Positions 25,017 to 32,466 of a stretch of 64,000 nucleotides of DNA are shown here, piece after piece. The first letter of the stretch is position 1, and every line of letters begins with the position of its first letter. The stretch covers positions 2,046,001 through 2,110,000 of the forward strand of contig NZ_CP109435.1 of assembly GCF_036227125.1 (NCBI RefSeq), written 5' to 3'. A model generated the notes under the pieces. It worked only from the letters and a program-made list of their open reading frames with translations, searched no databases and had not been told where the DNA came from. The translations under genes and the position numbers were made by a program. This DNA comes from Streptomyces sp. NBC_01485. GTDB taxonomy: Bacteria; Actinomycetota; Actinomycetes; Streptomycetales; Streptomycetaceae.

Positions 25017-26021
25017 ATGCTCGAAGACCACATGACGACGGCGTCGTCCCCCACGGAGTGGCCGACCGCGTATCCCCAGGGGTACGCGGTTGTTGACGTG
25101 GAGACCACGGGCCTGGCCCGGGACGACCGGATCATCTCCGCCGCCGTCTACCGGCTGGACGCGCGCGGTGAGGTCGAGGACCACTGGTACACGCTGGTCA
25201 ATCCGGAGCGCGATCCGGGGCCGGTGTGGATACACGGTCTGACGAGCGACGTGCTGGAGGGCGCGCCCCTCTTCCGGGACGTCGCCGAGGAGTTCGCGGC
25301 GCGGCTGGACGGGCGGGTGCTCGTCGCGCACAACGCGGTGTTCGACTGGCAGATGATCGCGCGGGAGTACGCGCGCGCGGAGCGCGAGGCGCCGGTGCGG
25401 CAGCGGCTGTGCACCATCGCGCTCTCCAAGGAGCTGGCGCTGCCGCTGCCCAACCACAAGCTGGAGTCGCTGGCGGCCCACTTCGGCGTCGTACAGCAGC
25501 GGGCGCACCATGCCCTCGACGACGCGCGCGTGCTCGCGGAGGCGTTCCGGCCGAGCCTGCGGGCCGCGGCGGCGGGCGGCGTCCGGCTGCCGCTGCTCGA
25601 ATGCCGGCCGCTGACGGAGTGGACCGACCGGGCCGCGCCCCGGATCGGACAGCAGGCGAGCGGTCCGGGCGGCGGGTACGGCGGCGGTTATCGGCCGAGC
25701 AGTTGGCGGCCGTCCCGGAAGCGGCCCGCCTGCCCGTATCCCAACCCCGGGCGGTACGAGGACGGCAAGCGGCTCAGGCAGGGCATGCGGGTCGCCTTCT
25801 CGGGGGACACGTCGGTGGAGCGCGAGCTGCTGGAGGACCGCGCGACCGAGGCGGGGCTGCATGTGGCGACGAGTCTGTCCCGGGTGACCAGTCTCCTGGT
25901 CACCAACGACCCCGACTCGCACACGTCGAAGGTGGTCAAGGCGCGGCAGTTCGGGACGCCCGTCGTGGACGAGGCCGCCTTCGGGCAGCTCCTGCGGGAT
26001 GTCGAGGCCGCCGACGGGTGA
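25017..26021 (+). CDS. DnaQ-like 3'-5' exonuclease with C-terminal BRCT domain
   Basis: A 334-residue DEDDh exonuclease, similar to a polymerase III epsilon proofreading domain but fused to BRCT. Exo I is VVDVETTG (Asp/Glu), Exo II is VAHNAVFDWQM, and Exo III is HHALDDARVLAEAF with the catalytic His and Asp. A Gly/Arg/Pro linker follows. Residues about 255-330 form a BRCT-like module (GMRVAFSGDTSVERELLEDRATEAGLH ... LVTNDPDS). The probable role is DNA repair rather than replication. The ATG at 25017 was chosen because upstream frame sequence is the complement of the neighbouring VIT gene. Confidence 0.88.
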   Translation: MLEDHMTTASSPTEWPTAYPQGYAVVDVETTGLARDDRIISAAVYRLDARGEVEDHWYTLVNPERDPGPVWIHGLTSDVLEGAPLFRDVAEEFAARLDGRVLVAHNAVFDWQMIAREYARAEREAPVRQRLCTIALSKELALPLPNHKLESLAAHFGVVQQRAHHALDDARVLAEAFRPSLRAAAAGGVRLPLLECRPLTEWTDRAAPRIGQQASGPGGGYGGGYRPSSWRPSRKRPACPYPNPGRYEDGKRLRQGMRVAFSGDTSVERELLEDRATEAGLHVATSLSRVTSLLVTNDPDSHTSKVVKARQFGTPVVDEAAFGQLLRDVEAADG

Positions 26022-26073
26022 GCCGTACGCGGTGCGATGACCGTGACCCGTATGCGGTGCCTCGTACGCGGGG

Positions 26074-26089
26074 ACCCGTACGTACGGGT
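26074..26089. promoter_or_regulatory. 16-bp perfect palindrome acccgtacgtacgggt
   Basis: It lies between the exonuclease stop and the zinc-binding mini-protein start (66 bp upstream of 26155). It could be an operator for the mini-protein or part of a small terminator; several gtacgcgg repeats surround it. Confidence 0.45.
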
Positions 26090-26154
26090 GATTGGCGCGC
26101 GACTCGCCCGCTGCCCGCTCGCCCGCCCGGGGGTGACGGCCCACCCTGTGGCGC

Positions 26155-26388
26155 ATGGCGAGATGCGAAGTTTGCGGCAATGACTACGGAATGAGCTTCG
26201 AGGTGCACGCGCAGGGCGCGGTGCACGTCTTCGACTGCTTCTCCTGTGCGATCCACCGGATGGCCCCCATCTGCGAGCACTGCCGGGTCCAGATCATCGG
26301 CCAGGGCGTCGAGGTCGAGGGGCACTGGTACTGCGGCGGCCACTGTGCGCGGGCGGAGGGGAGGCCGGGGATCGTCGACAAGGTGTGA
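26155..26388 (+). CDS. zinc-binding mini-protein (metallothionein-like/zinc ribbon)
   Basis: A 77-residue soluble protein with four Cys/His knuckles: CEVCGN, CFSCAIH, CEHCRVQ and CGGHC. The pattern C-x2-C ... C-x2-C ... C-x2-C ... C-x3-C with nearby His suggests two zinc sites. The sequence MARCEVCGNDYGMSFEVHAQG is well conserved in Streptomyces to my knowledge, and some databases call it a prokaryotic metallothionein. Function unknown. It precedes the SURF1 gene in the same direction. Confidence 0.75.
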   Translation: MARCEVCGNDYGMSFEVHAQGAVHVFDCFSCAIHRMAPICEHCRVQIIGQGVEVEGHWYCGGHCARAEGRPGIVDKV

Positions 26389-26459
26389 GCCGGGCCCGGA
26401 AGGCACCCTTCCGGTACCCGCCCGAATGCGCCCCACGACCGAGTTGTACCGTCAGTGGG

Positions 26460-27251
26460 GTGTACCGCTTCCTGTTGTCCCGGCAGTGGGTGATCCTCAC
26501 GCTGGTCGCGCTCCTCCTCATCCCCACGATGATCAGGCTGGGCTTCTGGCAGATGCACCGCTACGAAGAGCGCACCGCGCGCAACCAGCTCGTCGCCGAC
26601 GCGCTGGGCGCCGAGCCGGTGCCCGTGGAGCGGCTGACCTCCCCCGGACACACCGTCACCACCGGCCAGCGGTACCGCGGTGTGACCGCGACCGGCACGT
26701 ACGACACCGCGCGGGAAGTCGTCGTGCGGCGGCGCGTCAACTCCGACGAGACGGTCGGCTTCCTCGTCCTCACCCCGTTCGTCCTGACGGACGGCACGGT
26801 GCTGCTGGTCAACCGGGGCTGGATCCCCTCGGACGCGCCGACCCAGACCGCGTTCCCCAAGGTTCCCGCGCCGCCGCGCGGCCAGACCACCGTCACCGGG
26901 CGGCTGATGCCCGACGAGACGACCGAGGCGAGCGGCATCAAGGACCTCAAGGGGCTGCCGGACCGGCAGGTCATGCTGATCAACAGCGAGCAGGAGGCCC
27001 GGCGGCTCGGCGAGAAGGTGCTCGGCGGCTACATCGCGCAGACCGCGCCCGAGCCGAAGGGCGACACCCCGGAGCTGGTCGGGGCGCCCGGCAACGAGGA
27101 CGCCGCGCTGAACTACGCGTACGCCATCCAGTGGTGGCTGTTCGCCGTGGGCGTCCCGGTCGGCTGGGTGGTGCAGGCGCGCCGCGAGGCCCGGGACCGG
27201 GCGCAGGCGGCGGCGCAGCAGACGGAGCGGGCCGAGCCGGCGCCGGTGTAG
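26460..27251 (+). CDS. SURF1-family cytochrome oxidase assembly protein
   Basis: A 263-residue protein with a transmembrane helix at each end (residues 5-25 and about 220-240) flanking an extracytoplasmic domain, the standard SURF1 topology. Motifs: IRLGFWQMHRYEER after helix 1, the LVNRGWIPSD core signature, and NYAYAIQWWLFAVGVPVGW in the C-terminal helix. SURF1 assists heme a insertion into cytochrome c oxidase. The GTG at 26460 starts 71 bp after the zinc protein. Its stop codon lies inside a terminator stem. Confidence 0.92.
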   Translation: MYRFLLSRQWVILTLVALLLIPTMIRLGFWQMHRYEERTARNQLVADALGAEPVPVERLTSPGHTVTTGQRYRGVTATGTYDTAREVVVRRRVNSDETVGFLVLTPFVLTDGTVLLVNRGWIPSDAPTQTAFPKVPAPPRGQTTVTGRLMPDETTEASGIKDLKGLPDRQVMLINSEQEARRLGEKVLGGYIAQTAPEPKGDTPELVGAPGNEDAALNYAYAIQWWLFAVGVPVGWVVQARREARDRAQAAAQQTERAEPAPV

Positions 27252-27279
27252 CGGACGCACACGCGTCCTCCGCTACACC
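27245..27279 (+). terminator. hairpin overlapping the SURF1 stop codon
   Basis: Arms ggtgtagcgga (27245-27255) and tccgctacacc (27269-27279) are perfectly complementary; the SURF1 TAG lies in the first arm. Confidence 0.75.
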
Positions 27280-27285
27280 GTCGCC

Positions 27286-27341
27286 GACTCTGGGCTCCCG
27301 ACTCCCGGCTCCCGACTCTCGGCTCCCGACTCTCGGCTCCC
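27286..27341. repeat. 14-bp tandem repeat, four units
   Basis: Units gactctgggctccc, gactcccggctccc, gactctcggctccc and gactctcggctccc, followed by 7-bp half units (ggctccc). It occupies the gap between convergent SURF1 and ybdD-like genes and encodes nothing. Confidence 0.9.
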
Positions 27342-27375
27342 GGCTCCCGGCTCTCCCCCGCCGCGCCTCCGGCCG

Positions 27376-27417
27376 TTCAGCAGCGGCGGTTCAGCAGCAG
27401 CGGTTCAGCAGCAGCGG
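27376..27417. repeat. 14-bp tandem repeat over the 3' end of the ybdD-like gene
   Basis: Three units of ttcagcagcrgcgg (27376-27389, 27390-27403, 27404-27417). The copy nearest the gene carries its stop codon. It is a different sequence from the neighbouring array but has the same 14-bp period. Confidence 0.88.
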
Positions 27418-27596
27418 CTCTGCGGATGCTCCTCGCGGTGGCGTGCCCGCAGCGCCTGGTACTCGCGTCTGCTCGGCACGGGAGCGTGCGGGTGGTGGTG
27501 GCGGTGCCGTTCGCAGTGGCGGTCGTACTCCGCCTCGCCGGTCAGCTCCCGCAGGTACCAGCGCACGGCCCGCGCCCAGCGCAGGGCGCCCCTCAC
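27405..27596 (-). CDS. YbdD/YjiX-family small protein
   Basis: A 63-residue basic protein (LRWARAVRWYLRELTGEAEYDRHCERH ... PSRREYQALR) matching the DUF466 YbdD/YjiX family, always encoded directly after CstA-type transporters. The role is unknown but it is thought to assist the transporter. The GTG at 27596 overlaps the cstA stop by 4 bp (GTGA). The C-terminus ends SRCC, within a 14-bp tandem repeat that may have altered it. Confidence 0.82.
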   Translation of the reverse strand: MRGALRWARAVRWYLRELTGEAEYDRHCERHRHHHPHAPVPSRREYQALRARHREEHPQSRCC

Positions 27597-29749
27597 GGCC
27601 GGGACTCCGCCAGAGACCCCACCGGGGGCTCCGTCGGCACGCCGATGCGGGACTCGACGTACGGCGCCTCGGTCGTCGGGAGCGGGACCGGGGACCGTAC
27701 GGCCCGGACGCAGACCGCCGCCGCGTTCACGATCACCACGGCGACCAGCAGCAGGAACACGGCGATCAGGACGCCGTCCACGGTGGAGTTGGTGACGACC
27801 GTGTGCATGTCGGCCGGCGACTTCGCGGGCGCCAGCACCTGGCCGGCGTCGAGGGCGTCGGCGTAGCGCGCGCGTTGGGCGAAGAAGCCGACCCGGGGGT
27901 CGTCGGAGAAGAGCTTCTGCCAGCCTGCGGTGAAGGTGATCGCGACCACCCAGGCCAGCGGGACTCCGGTGACCCAGGCCCAGCGCAGCCGGCCGGACTT
28001 GATCAGCACGGTCGTGCAGACGGTCAGGGCGATGGCGGCCAGCAGTTGGTTCGCGATGCCGAACAGCGGGAAGAGCTGGTTGATCCCGCCGAGCGGGTCG
28101 GTGGCGCCGGAGTGCAGGAAGTAGCCCCAGGCGGCGACGACCAGGCCGCTGCACAGCCAGATGCCGGGCTTCCAGTTGACCCGGCCCAGCGGCTTCCACA
28201 CGTTGCCGAGCATGTCCTGGAGCATGAAGCGGCCGACCCGGGTGCCCGCGTCCACCGTGGTCAGGATGAACAGCGCCTCGAACATGATGGCGAAGTGGTA
28301 CCAGAAGGCCTTCATCGCGGTGCCGCCGAAGACGCCGGAGAAGATCTCCGACATGCCGACGGCGAGGGTGGGCGCGCCGCCCGAGCGGGCGATCAGGGTC
28401 TGTTCCTCGACCGCCTTCGCCGCCTGGGTGAGCTGGTCGGGGGTGATGGTGAAGCCAAGGCCCGCGACCGCGTGGGACGCCGACTCGGCCGTCGCGCCGA
28501 GCAGTCCGGCGGGGGCGTTCATGGCGTAGTAGAGGCCCGGTTCCAGGGTGGCCGCGGCGATCAGCGCCATGATCGCGACGAACGACTCCATCAGCATCGC
28601 GCCGTAGCCGATCAGCCGGACCTGGGACTCCTTCTCGATCAGCTTGGGCGTCGTCCCGGAGGCGACGAGCGCGTGGAAGCCGGAGAGCGCGCCGCACGCG
28701 ATGGTGATGAAGAGGAACGGGAAGAGGGAGCCGGCGAAGACCGGGCCCGCGCCCGACGACGCGAAGTCGCTCACCGCGTCCGCCCTGAGCACGGGCGCGG
28801 CGACGACCACGCCGACCGCCAGCAGCGCGATCGTGCCGATCTTCATGAAGGTGGAGAGGTAGTCGCGCGGGGCGAGGAGCATCCACACGGGCAGGACCGA
28901 GGCGACGAAGCCGTAGCCGATGAGGCAGAAGACGAGGGTGGTGGGGCTGAGGGTGAAGGCGCCGGCCAGCGAGGAGTTCTGCACCCAACTGCCGCCGACG
29001 ATCGCGAGCAGCAGCAGCGCGACGCCGATGAAGCTGGTCTCGACGACCCGGCCCGGGCGGATGCGGTGCAGCCAGAAGCCCATGAACAGGGCGATGGGGA
29101 CGGTCATCGCGACCGAGAAGGTCCCCCAGGGCGAGTGGGCGAGGGCGTTGACGACGACCAGCGCCAGCACGCCCAGCAGGATGATCATGATGGCGAGGAC
29201 GGCGACCAGCGCCGCCGCTCCGCCCGCGCGGCCTATCTCGTCGCGGGCCAACTGCCCGAGCGACTTGCCGTCCCGGCGCATCGACAGGAACAGCACCACC
29301 ATGTCCTGCACAGCGCCCGCGAAGATCACTCCGGCGACGATCCACAGGGTGCCGGGCAGGTAGCCCATCTGGGCCGCGAGCACCGGTCCGACCAGCGGTC
29401 CCGCGCCGGCGATCGCGGCGAAGTGGTGGCCGAGCAGGACGCGGCGGTCGGTGGGCTGGAAGTCGACGCCGTCCTCGAGGCGTTCGGCGGGGGTGGCCCG
29501 GCTGTCGTCCGGCTTCAGCACCCGGCGGGCGATGAAGCGGGAGTAGAAGCGGTAGGCGATGGCGTACGAGCCGAGGGCCGCGACCACCAGCCAGACCGCC
29601 GAGATCTTCTCTCCCCGGGCGAGGGCGAGGACGCCCCAGGCGACGGCGCCGAGCAGGGCGACGACGGCCCACAGCAGCACGGACCTTGGTGATGTACGCG
29701 ACTTTTCCGGCCCCGGGAGGCCGGTTTCGGGCAGGGTGGACGTCGACAT
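27593..29749 (-). CDS. cstA: CstA-family carbon starvation/pyruvate transporter
   Basis: A 718-residue permease with about 16-18 transmembrane helices. CstA signatures: RFYSRFIARRVL, FQPTDRRVLLGHHFAAIAGAGPLVGPVLAAQMGYLPG (split by helices) and QDMVVLFLSMRRDGKSLG. Family members import peptides or pyruvate during carbon limitation. It is coupled to the ybdD-like gene and divergent from a sodium:solute symporter across a 229-bp region carrying a 22-bp palindrome. Confidence 0.95.
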   Translation of the reverse strand: MSTSTLPETGLPGPEKSRTSPRSVLLWAVVALLGAVAWGVLALARGEKISAVWLVVAALGSYAIAYRFYSRFIARRVLKPDDSRATPAERLEDGVDFQPTDRRVLLGHHFAAIAGAGPLVGPVLAAQMGYLPGTLWIVAGVIFAGAVQDMVVLFLSMRRDGKSLGQLARDEIGRAGGAAALVAVLAIMIILLGVLALVVVNALAHSPWGTFSVAMTVPIALFMGFWLHRIRPGRVVETSFIGVALLLLAIVGGSWVQNSSLAGAFTLSPTTLVFCLIGYGFVASVLPVWMLLAPRDYLSTFMKIGTIALLAVGVVVAAPVLRADAVSDFASSGAGPVFAGSLFPFLFITIACGALSGFHALVASGTTPKLIEKESQVRLIGYGAMLMESFVAIMALIAAATLEPGLYYAMNAPAGLLGATAESASHAVAGLGFTITPDQLTQAAKAVEEQTLIARSGGAPTLAVGMSEIFSGVFGGTAMKAFWYHFAIMFEALFILTTVDAGTRVGRFMLQDMLGNVWKPLGRVNWKPGIWLCSGLVVAAWGYFLHSGATDPLGGINQLFPLFGIANQLLAAIALTVCTTVLIKSGRLRWAWVTGVPLAWVVAITFTAGWQKLFSDDPRVGFFAQRARYADALDAGQVLAPAKSPADMHTVVTNSTVDGVLIAVFLLLVAVVIVNAAAVCVRAVRSPVPLPTTEAPYVESRIGVPTEPPVGSLAESRP

Positions 29750-29817
29750 GGCGGCTCCTCGCCTGGTGCGCAGAGGGTGCTGGGGTCAGCGAGGGGCGCG
29801 GCTCTCCCACTCGCTGT

Positions 29818-29839
29818 CGATCGGCCGATCGGCCGATCG
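29818..29839. promoter_or_regulatory. 22-bp perfect palindrome built from phased CGATCGGC units
   Basis: Three overlapping CGATCGG elements at 8-bp spacing form one perfect 22-bp palindrome in the divergent cstA/symporter promoter region. GATC occurs at 29819, 29827 and 29835. A shared operator for both genes is the simplest reading. Confidence 0.6.
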
Positions 29840-29978
29840 GTCTGTGCAAGAGTTGCCCGCCCGCCGGAGATGGTTGACAGCGAATTTCCAGAGGATTTCC
29901 CGCCGGTTCCCTGTCAACCGAAACCGCCGTCCGCGCAACTGACCGATGAGGGAACAGGCACACCAAGGACGGTGACCC

Positions 29979-31535
29979 GTGGCCGACGGCGCCATGACCA
30001 TGACGTTCCTCGCCGTGATCGGCGGGGCGTCGCTGCTCGCCGTGACCGCGCGGCGGCTGCGCCCCAGCGACCGGCTGCCCTCCCTGGAGGGCTGGGCGCT
30101 GGCCGACCGCTCCCTCGGCCCCGTCTGGACCTGGCTGCTGCTCGGCGGCACGATCTTCACCGCGTACACCTTCACGGCCGTCCCGGGACTGGCGTACGGC
30201 AACGGCGCGCCCGCGTTCTTCGCGGTGCCGTACACGGTGATCGTCTGCCCGCTCGCCTTCGTGCTGCTGAGCCGGCTGTGGAGCGTGGCCCGCAGGAACG
30301 GTTACGTCACCGCCGGCGACTTCGTGCGCGGGCGGTACGGGTCGCCGTCGCTGGCCCTGGTGGTGGCGCTGACCGGGATCCTCGCGACGATGCCGTATCT
30401 GGCGCTGCAACTGCTCGGGATACGGGCGGTGCTGACCGCCGGGGACCTGTATCCGCGCGGCGCGGCCGGCGATCTGGTGATGGTGGCGCTGTTCGCGGGG
30501 CTCGCCGTGGCCACCTACCGGCACGGGCTGCGGGCGCCCGCGGTGATCTCGGCGCTGAAGGCGGTGGCGGTGTTCGTGTCGCTGACCGCCGTGTGCTGGC
30601 TGGTGCTCGAACGGCTCGGCGGGCCCGGGGCGGTGTTCGAGGGCGCGGCGCGGCGGCTCGGCGGGACGGACGTGGCGCACTCCCCGCTGGTCCTCTCCCC
30701 CGCGCAGCAGCCCGCGTACGCCACGCTCGCGCTGGGTTCCGCGCTGGCGCTGCTGATGTACCCGCACGTGCTCACCGCCGGGTTCGCCGCCGACGGGCCG
30801 CGCACCCTGCGCAAGGTGTCGGCGGCGCTGCCCGTCTGGACGGGACTGCTCGCCCTCTTCGGCTTCCTCGGCGTCGCCGCCCTCGCGGCGGGGGTACGGG
30901 CTCCGCGCGGGAGCGCCGAGGCCGCCGTGCCGATGCTCGTCGACCGGCTGATGCCCGCCCCGCTCGCCGGGCTGGTGTTCGCGGCGATCACCGTGGGCGC
31001 GCTGGTCCCGGCGGCCGTGATGTCGATCGCGGCCGCCACCGGCTTCGTACGCAACGTGTACGTGGAGTACGTCCATCCGACGGCCACACCGAAGCGGCAG
31101 GTGCGCGTCGCCAAGGCGGTGTCGCTGACCGCGAAGGCGGGGGCGGTGGCGTTCGTGTTCGGGCTGCGCGACCAGGACGCCGTCAACCTGCAACTGCTGG
31201 GCGGGGTGTGGATCCTTCAGGTGTTCCCGGCCGTGGCCGTCGGGCTGTTCACCGGGCGGCTGCATCCGCGCGCGCTGCTCGCCGGGTGGGCGGCCGGCAT
31301 GGCGGCCGGGACCTTCCTGGTGGTGCGCGAGGGGTTCTCGGCCGTCGTCGGCCTGGGCTTCGGACCGCTGGAGGTCTACGCCGGGCTGGTGGCGCTGCTG
31401 CTCAATCTGACCGTCGCGGTGGCCGGCACCGCGCTCCTCGAACGCCTCGGCGTGCCGCGCGGCGCCGACACCACCGACCTGCCCTCCCGCCTGGCCCTCA
31501 GGCGGCGCCCCGAGACGGGAGCGAACCACCCGTGA
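29979..31535 (+). CDS. sodium:solute symporter (MctP-like monocarboxylate type)
   Basis: A 518-residue SSS-family permease with about 13 hydrophobic helices. Motifs include EGWALADRSLGPVWTWLLLG, TAYTFTAVPGLAYGNG, RNGYVTAGDFVRGRYGS and ATGFVRNVYVEYVHP. It belongs to the group that includes monocarboxylate permeases such as rhizobial MctP, which fits with divergent cstA, but the substrate is inferred. The GTG at 29979 has an upstream caaggac site. Its stop overlaps the start of an ECF sigma gene (GTGA), an unusual coupling. Confidence 0.85.
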   Translation: MADGAMTMTFLAVIGGASLLAVTARRLRPSDRLPSLEGWALADRSLGPVWTWLLLGGTIFTAYTFTAVPGLAYGNGAPAFFAVPYTVIVCPLAFVLLSRLWSVARRNGYVTAGDFVRGRYGSPSLALVVALTGILATMPYLALQLLGIRAVLTAGDLYPRGAAGDLVMVALFAGLAVATYRHGLRAPAVISALKAVAVFVSLTAVCWLVLERLGGPGAVFEGAARRLGGTDVAHSPLVLSPAQQPAYATLALGSALALLMYPHVLTAGFAADGPRTLRKVSAALPVWTGLLALFGFLGVAALAAGVRAPRGSAEAAVPMLVDRLMPAPLAGLVFAAITVGALVPAAVMSIAAATGFVRNVYVEYVHPTATPKRQVRVAKAVSLTAKAGAVAFVFGLRDQDAVNLQLLGGVWILQVFPAVAVGLFTGRLHPRALLAGWAAGMAAGTFLVVREGFSAVVGLGFGPLEVYAGLVALLLNLTVAVAGTALLERLGVPRGADTTDLPSRLALRRRPETGANHP

Positions 31536-32107
31536 GACGCAGACCCCCGACCCCCGTGCAGGAGCCCCCCGTCGAGCCGCTCACCCCCGTGGCGGGCGAC
31601 CCGGCGGACCTGGAACGCGAGGCCGGCCTCGCCCGGCTCTTCGAGCTGCACTACTCCTCGATGCTGCGGCTCGCCGTGCTGCTGGGCGCGGACGACCCGG
31701 AGAACGTGGTCGCCGAGGCCTACTACCAGATCTACCGCAAGTGGCGGCGGCTGCGGGACGTGCAGGCGGCTGAGGCGTATCTGCGCTCCACCGTCTGCAA
31801 CCTGACCCGGATGCGGATACGGCACCTCCAGGTCGCCCGCCGGCACGTGGAGAGCCCGCCGGAGCTGCCCGACGAGATCGTGGCCTCCGCGGAGAACACC
31901 GCACTGCTCCACGACGACCAGCGGGTGCTGATCCACGCCCTCCAGCGGTTGCCGGCCCGGCAGCGGGAGGCGCTCGTGCTGCGGCACTGGCTCGGGCTGA
32001 AGGAGAGCGAGATCGCCGCCGCGATGGGCATCTCCGGCGGCTCCGTCAAGACCCACACCTCACGCGGCCTCGCCGCGCTCACCCAGGCGATGGAGACCCG
32101 GCGATGA
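31532..32107 (+). CDS. ECF-type RNA polymerase sigma factor
   Basis: A 191-residue sigma factor. Region 2: ARLFELHYSSMLRLAVLLGAD ... AEAYYQIYRKWRRLRD (about residues 35-85). Region 4: LIHALQRLPARQREALVLRHWLGLKESEIAAAMGISGGSVKTHTSRGLAAL (about 130-185, split here by its loop) with a clear helix-turn-helix. The start is GTG 31532, overlapping the symporter stop; an internal GTG at 31556 is an alternative. The following gene overlaps by 4 bp and encodes a single-pass membrane protein, the usual layout for an anti-sigma factor. Confidence 0.88.
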   Translation: MRRRPPTPVQEPPVEPLTPVAGDPADLEREAGLARLFELHYSSMLRLAVLLGADDPENVVAEAYYQIYRKWRRLRDVQAAEAYLRSTVCNLTRMRIRHLQVARRHVESPPELPDEIVASAENTALLHDDQRVLIHALQRLPARQREALVLRHWLGLKESEIAAAMGISGGSVKTHTSRGLAALTQAMETRR

Positions 32108-32433
32108 AGGACGCAGACCACGCAGCCCGCACCGAGCGGGAGCTGCGCGAGGCCCTGGAGGCGCTGGCCGGCGGCGTACGGCCGGCCCCGGACGCGTATC
32201 GCACGGCGCGCGGCGAGTGGCTGCGGCGCGAACGCCGGCGGCGGCTGGTGCTCGCCGTGCTGATCGCCGTCGTCTTCGCGCTGGCCACGCTGAGCGGCCT
32301 GTGGGTGCTCAACCAGGCGCCGTCCGACCCCGGGGTCGTCTTCTCGGGCACCGCCGCCGGCACCGGCACCGGCACCGGCACCGGCACCGGCACCCAAGTG
32401 GGCGTGGCGTCACTCGCCCGGCCGCACCCCTGA
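32104..32433 (+). CDS. small membrane protein, putative anti-sigma partner
   Basis: A 109-residue protein. The cytoplasmic N-terminal region (residues 1-45, RELREALEALAGGVRPAPDAYRTARGEW) is followed by a basic stop-transfer (RRERRRR), one transmembrane helix (about 47-70) and a short outside tail made largely of Gly-Thr repeats. No ZAS zinc motif (H-x3-C-x2-C) is present. Position, overlap (ATGA) and topology suggest it restrains the upstream sigma factor, but the sequence does not show a known anti-sigma domain. Its tail repeat is encoded by six GGCACC units. Confidence 0.65.
   Translation: MKDADHAARTERELREALEALAGGVRPAPDAYRTARGEWLRRERRRRLVLAVLIAVVFALATLSGLWVLNQAPSDPGVVFSGTAAGTGTGTGTGTGTQVGVASLARPHP
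32359..32394 (+). repeat. GGCACC hexanucleotide repeat, six units
   Basis: Encodes Gly-Thr repeats in the extracytoplasmic tail of the putative anti-sigma protein. Unit changes would lengthen or shorten the tail without a frameshift. Confidence 0.92.
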
Positions 32434-32466
32434 TTGCACCCCGGGTTCGCCGGGAACCCGCACCCC

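Noticed and set aside
27286..27417. CRISPR array
   Set aside because: Units are 14 bp and directly adjacent with no spacers, and no cas genes are nearby.
26246..31529. Frames of more than 1000 codons antisense or out of frame around cstA and the symporter
   Set aside because: Translations are repetitive, charged and lack motifs, whereas the other frames encode clear membrane transporters.
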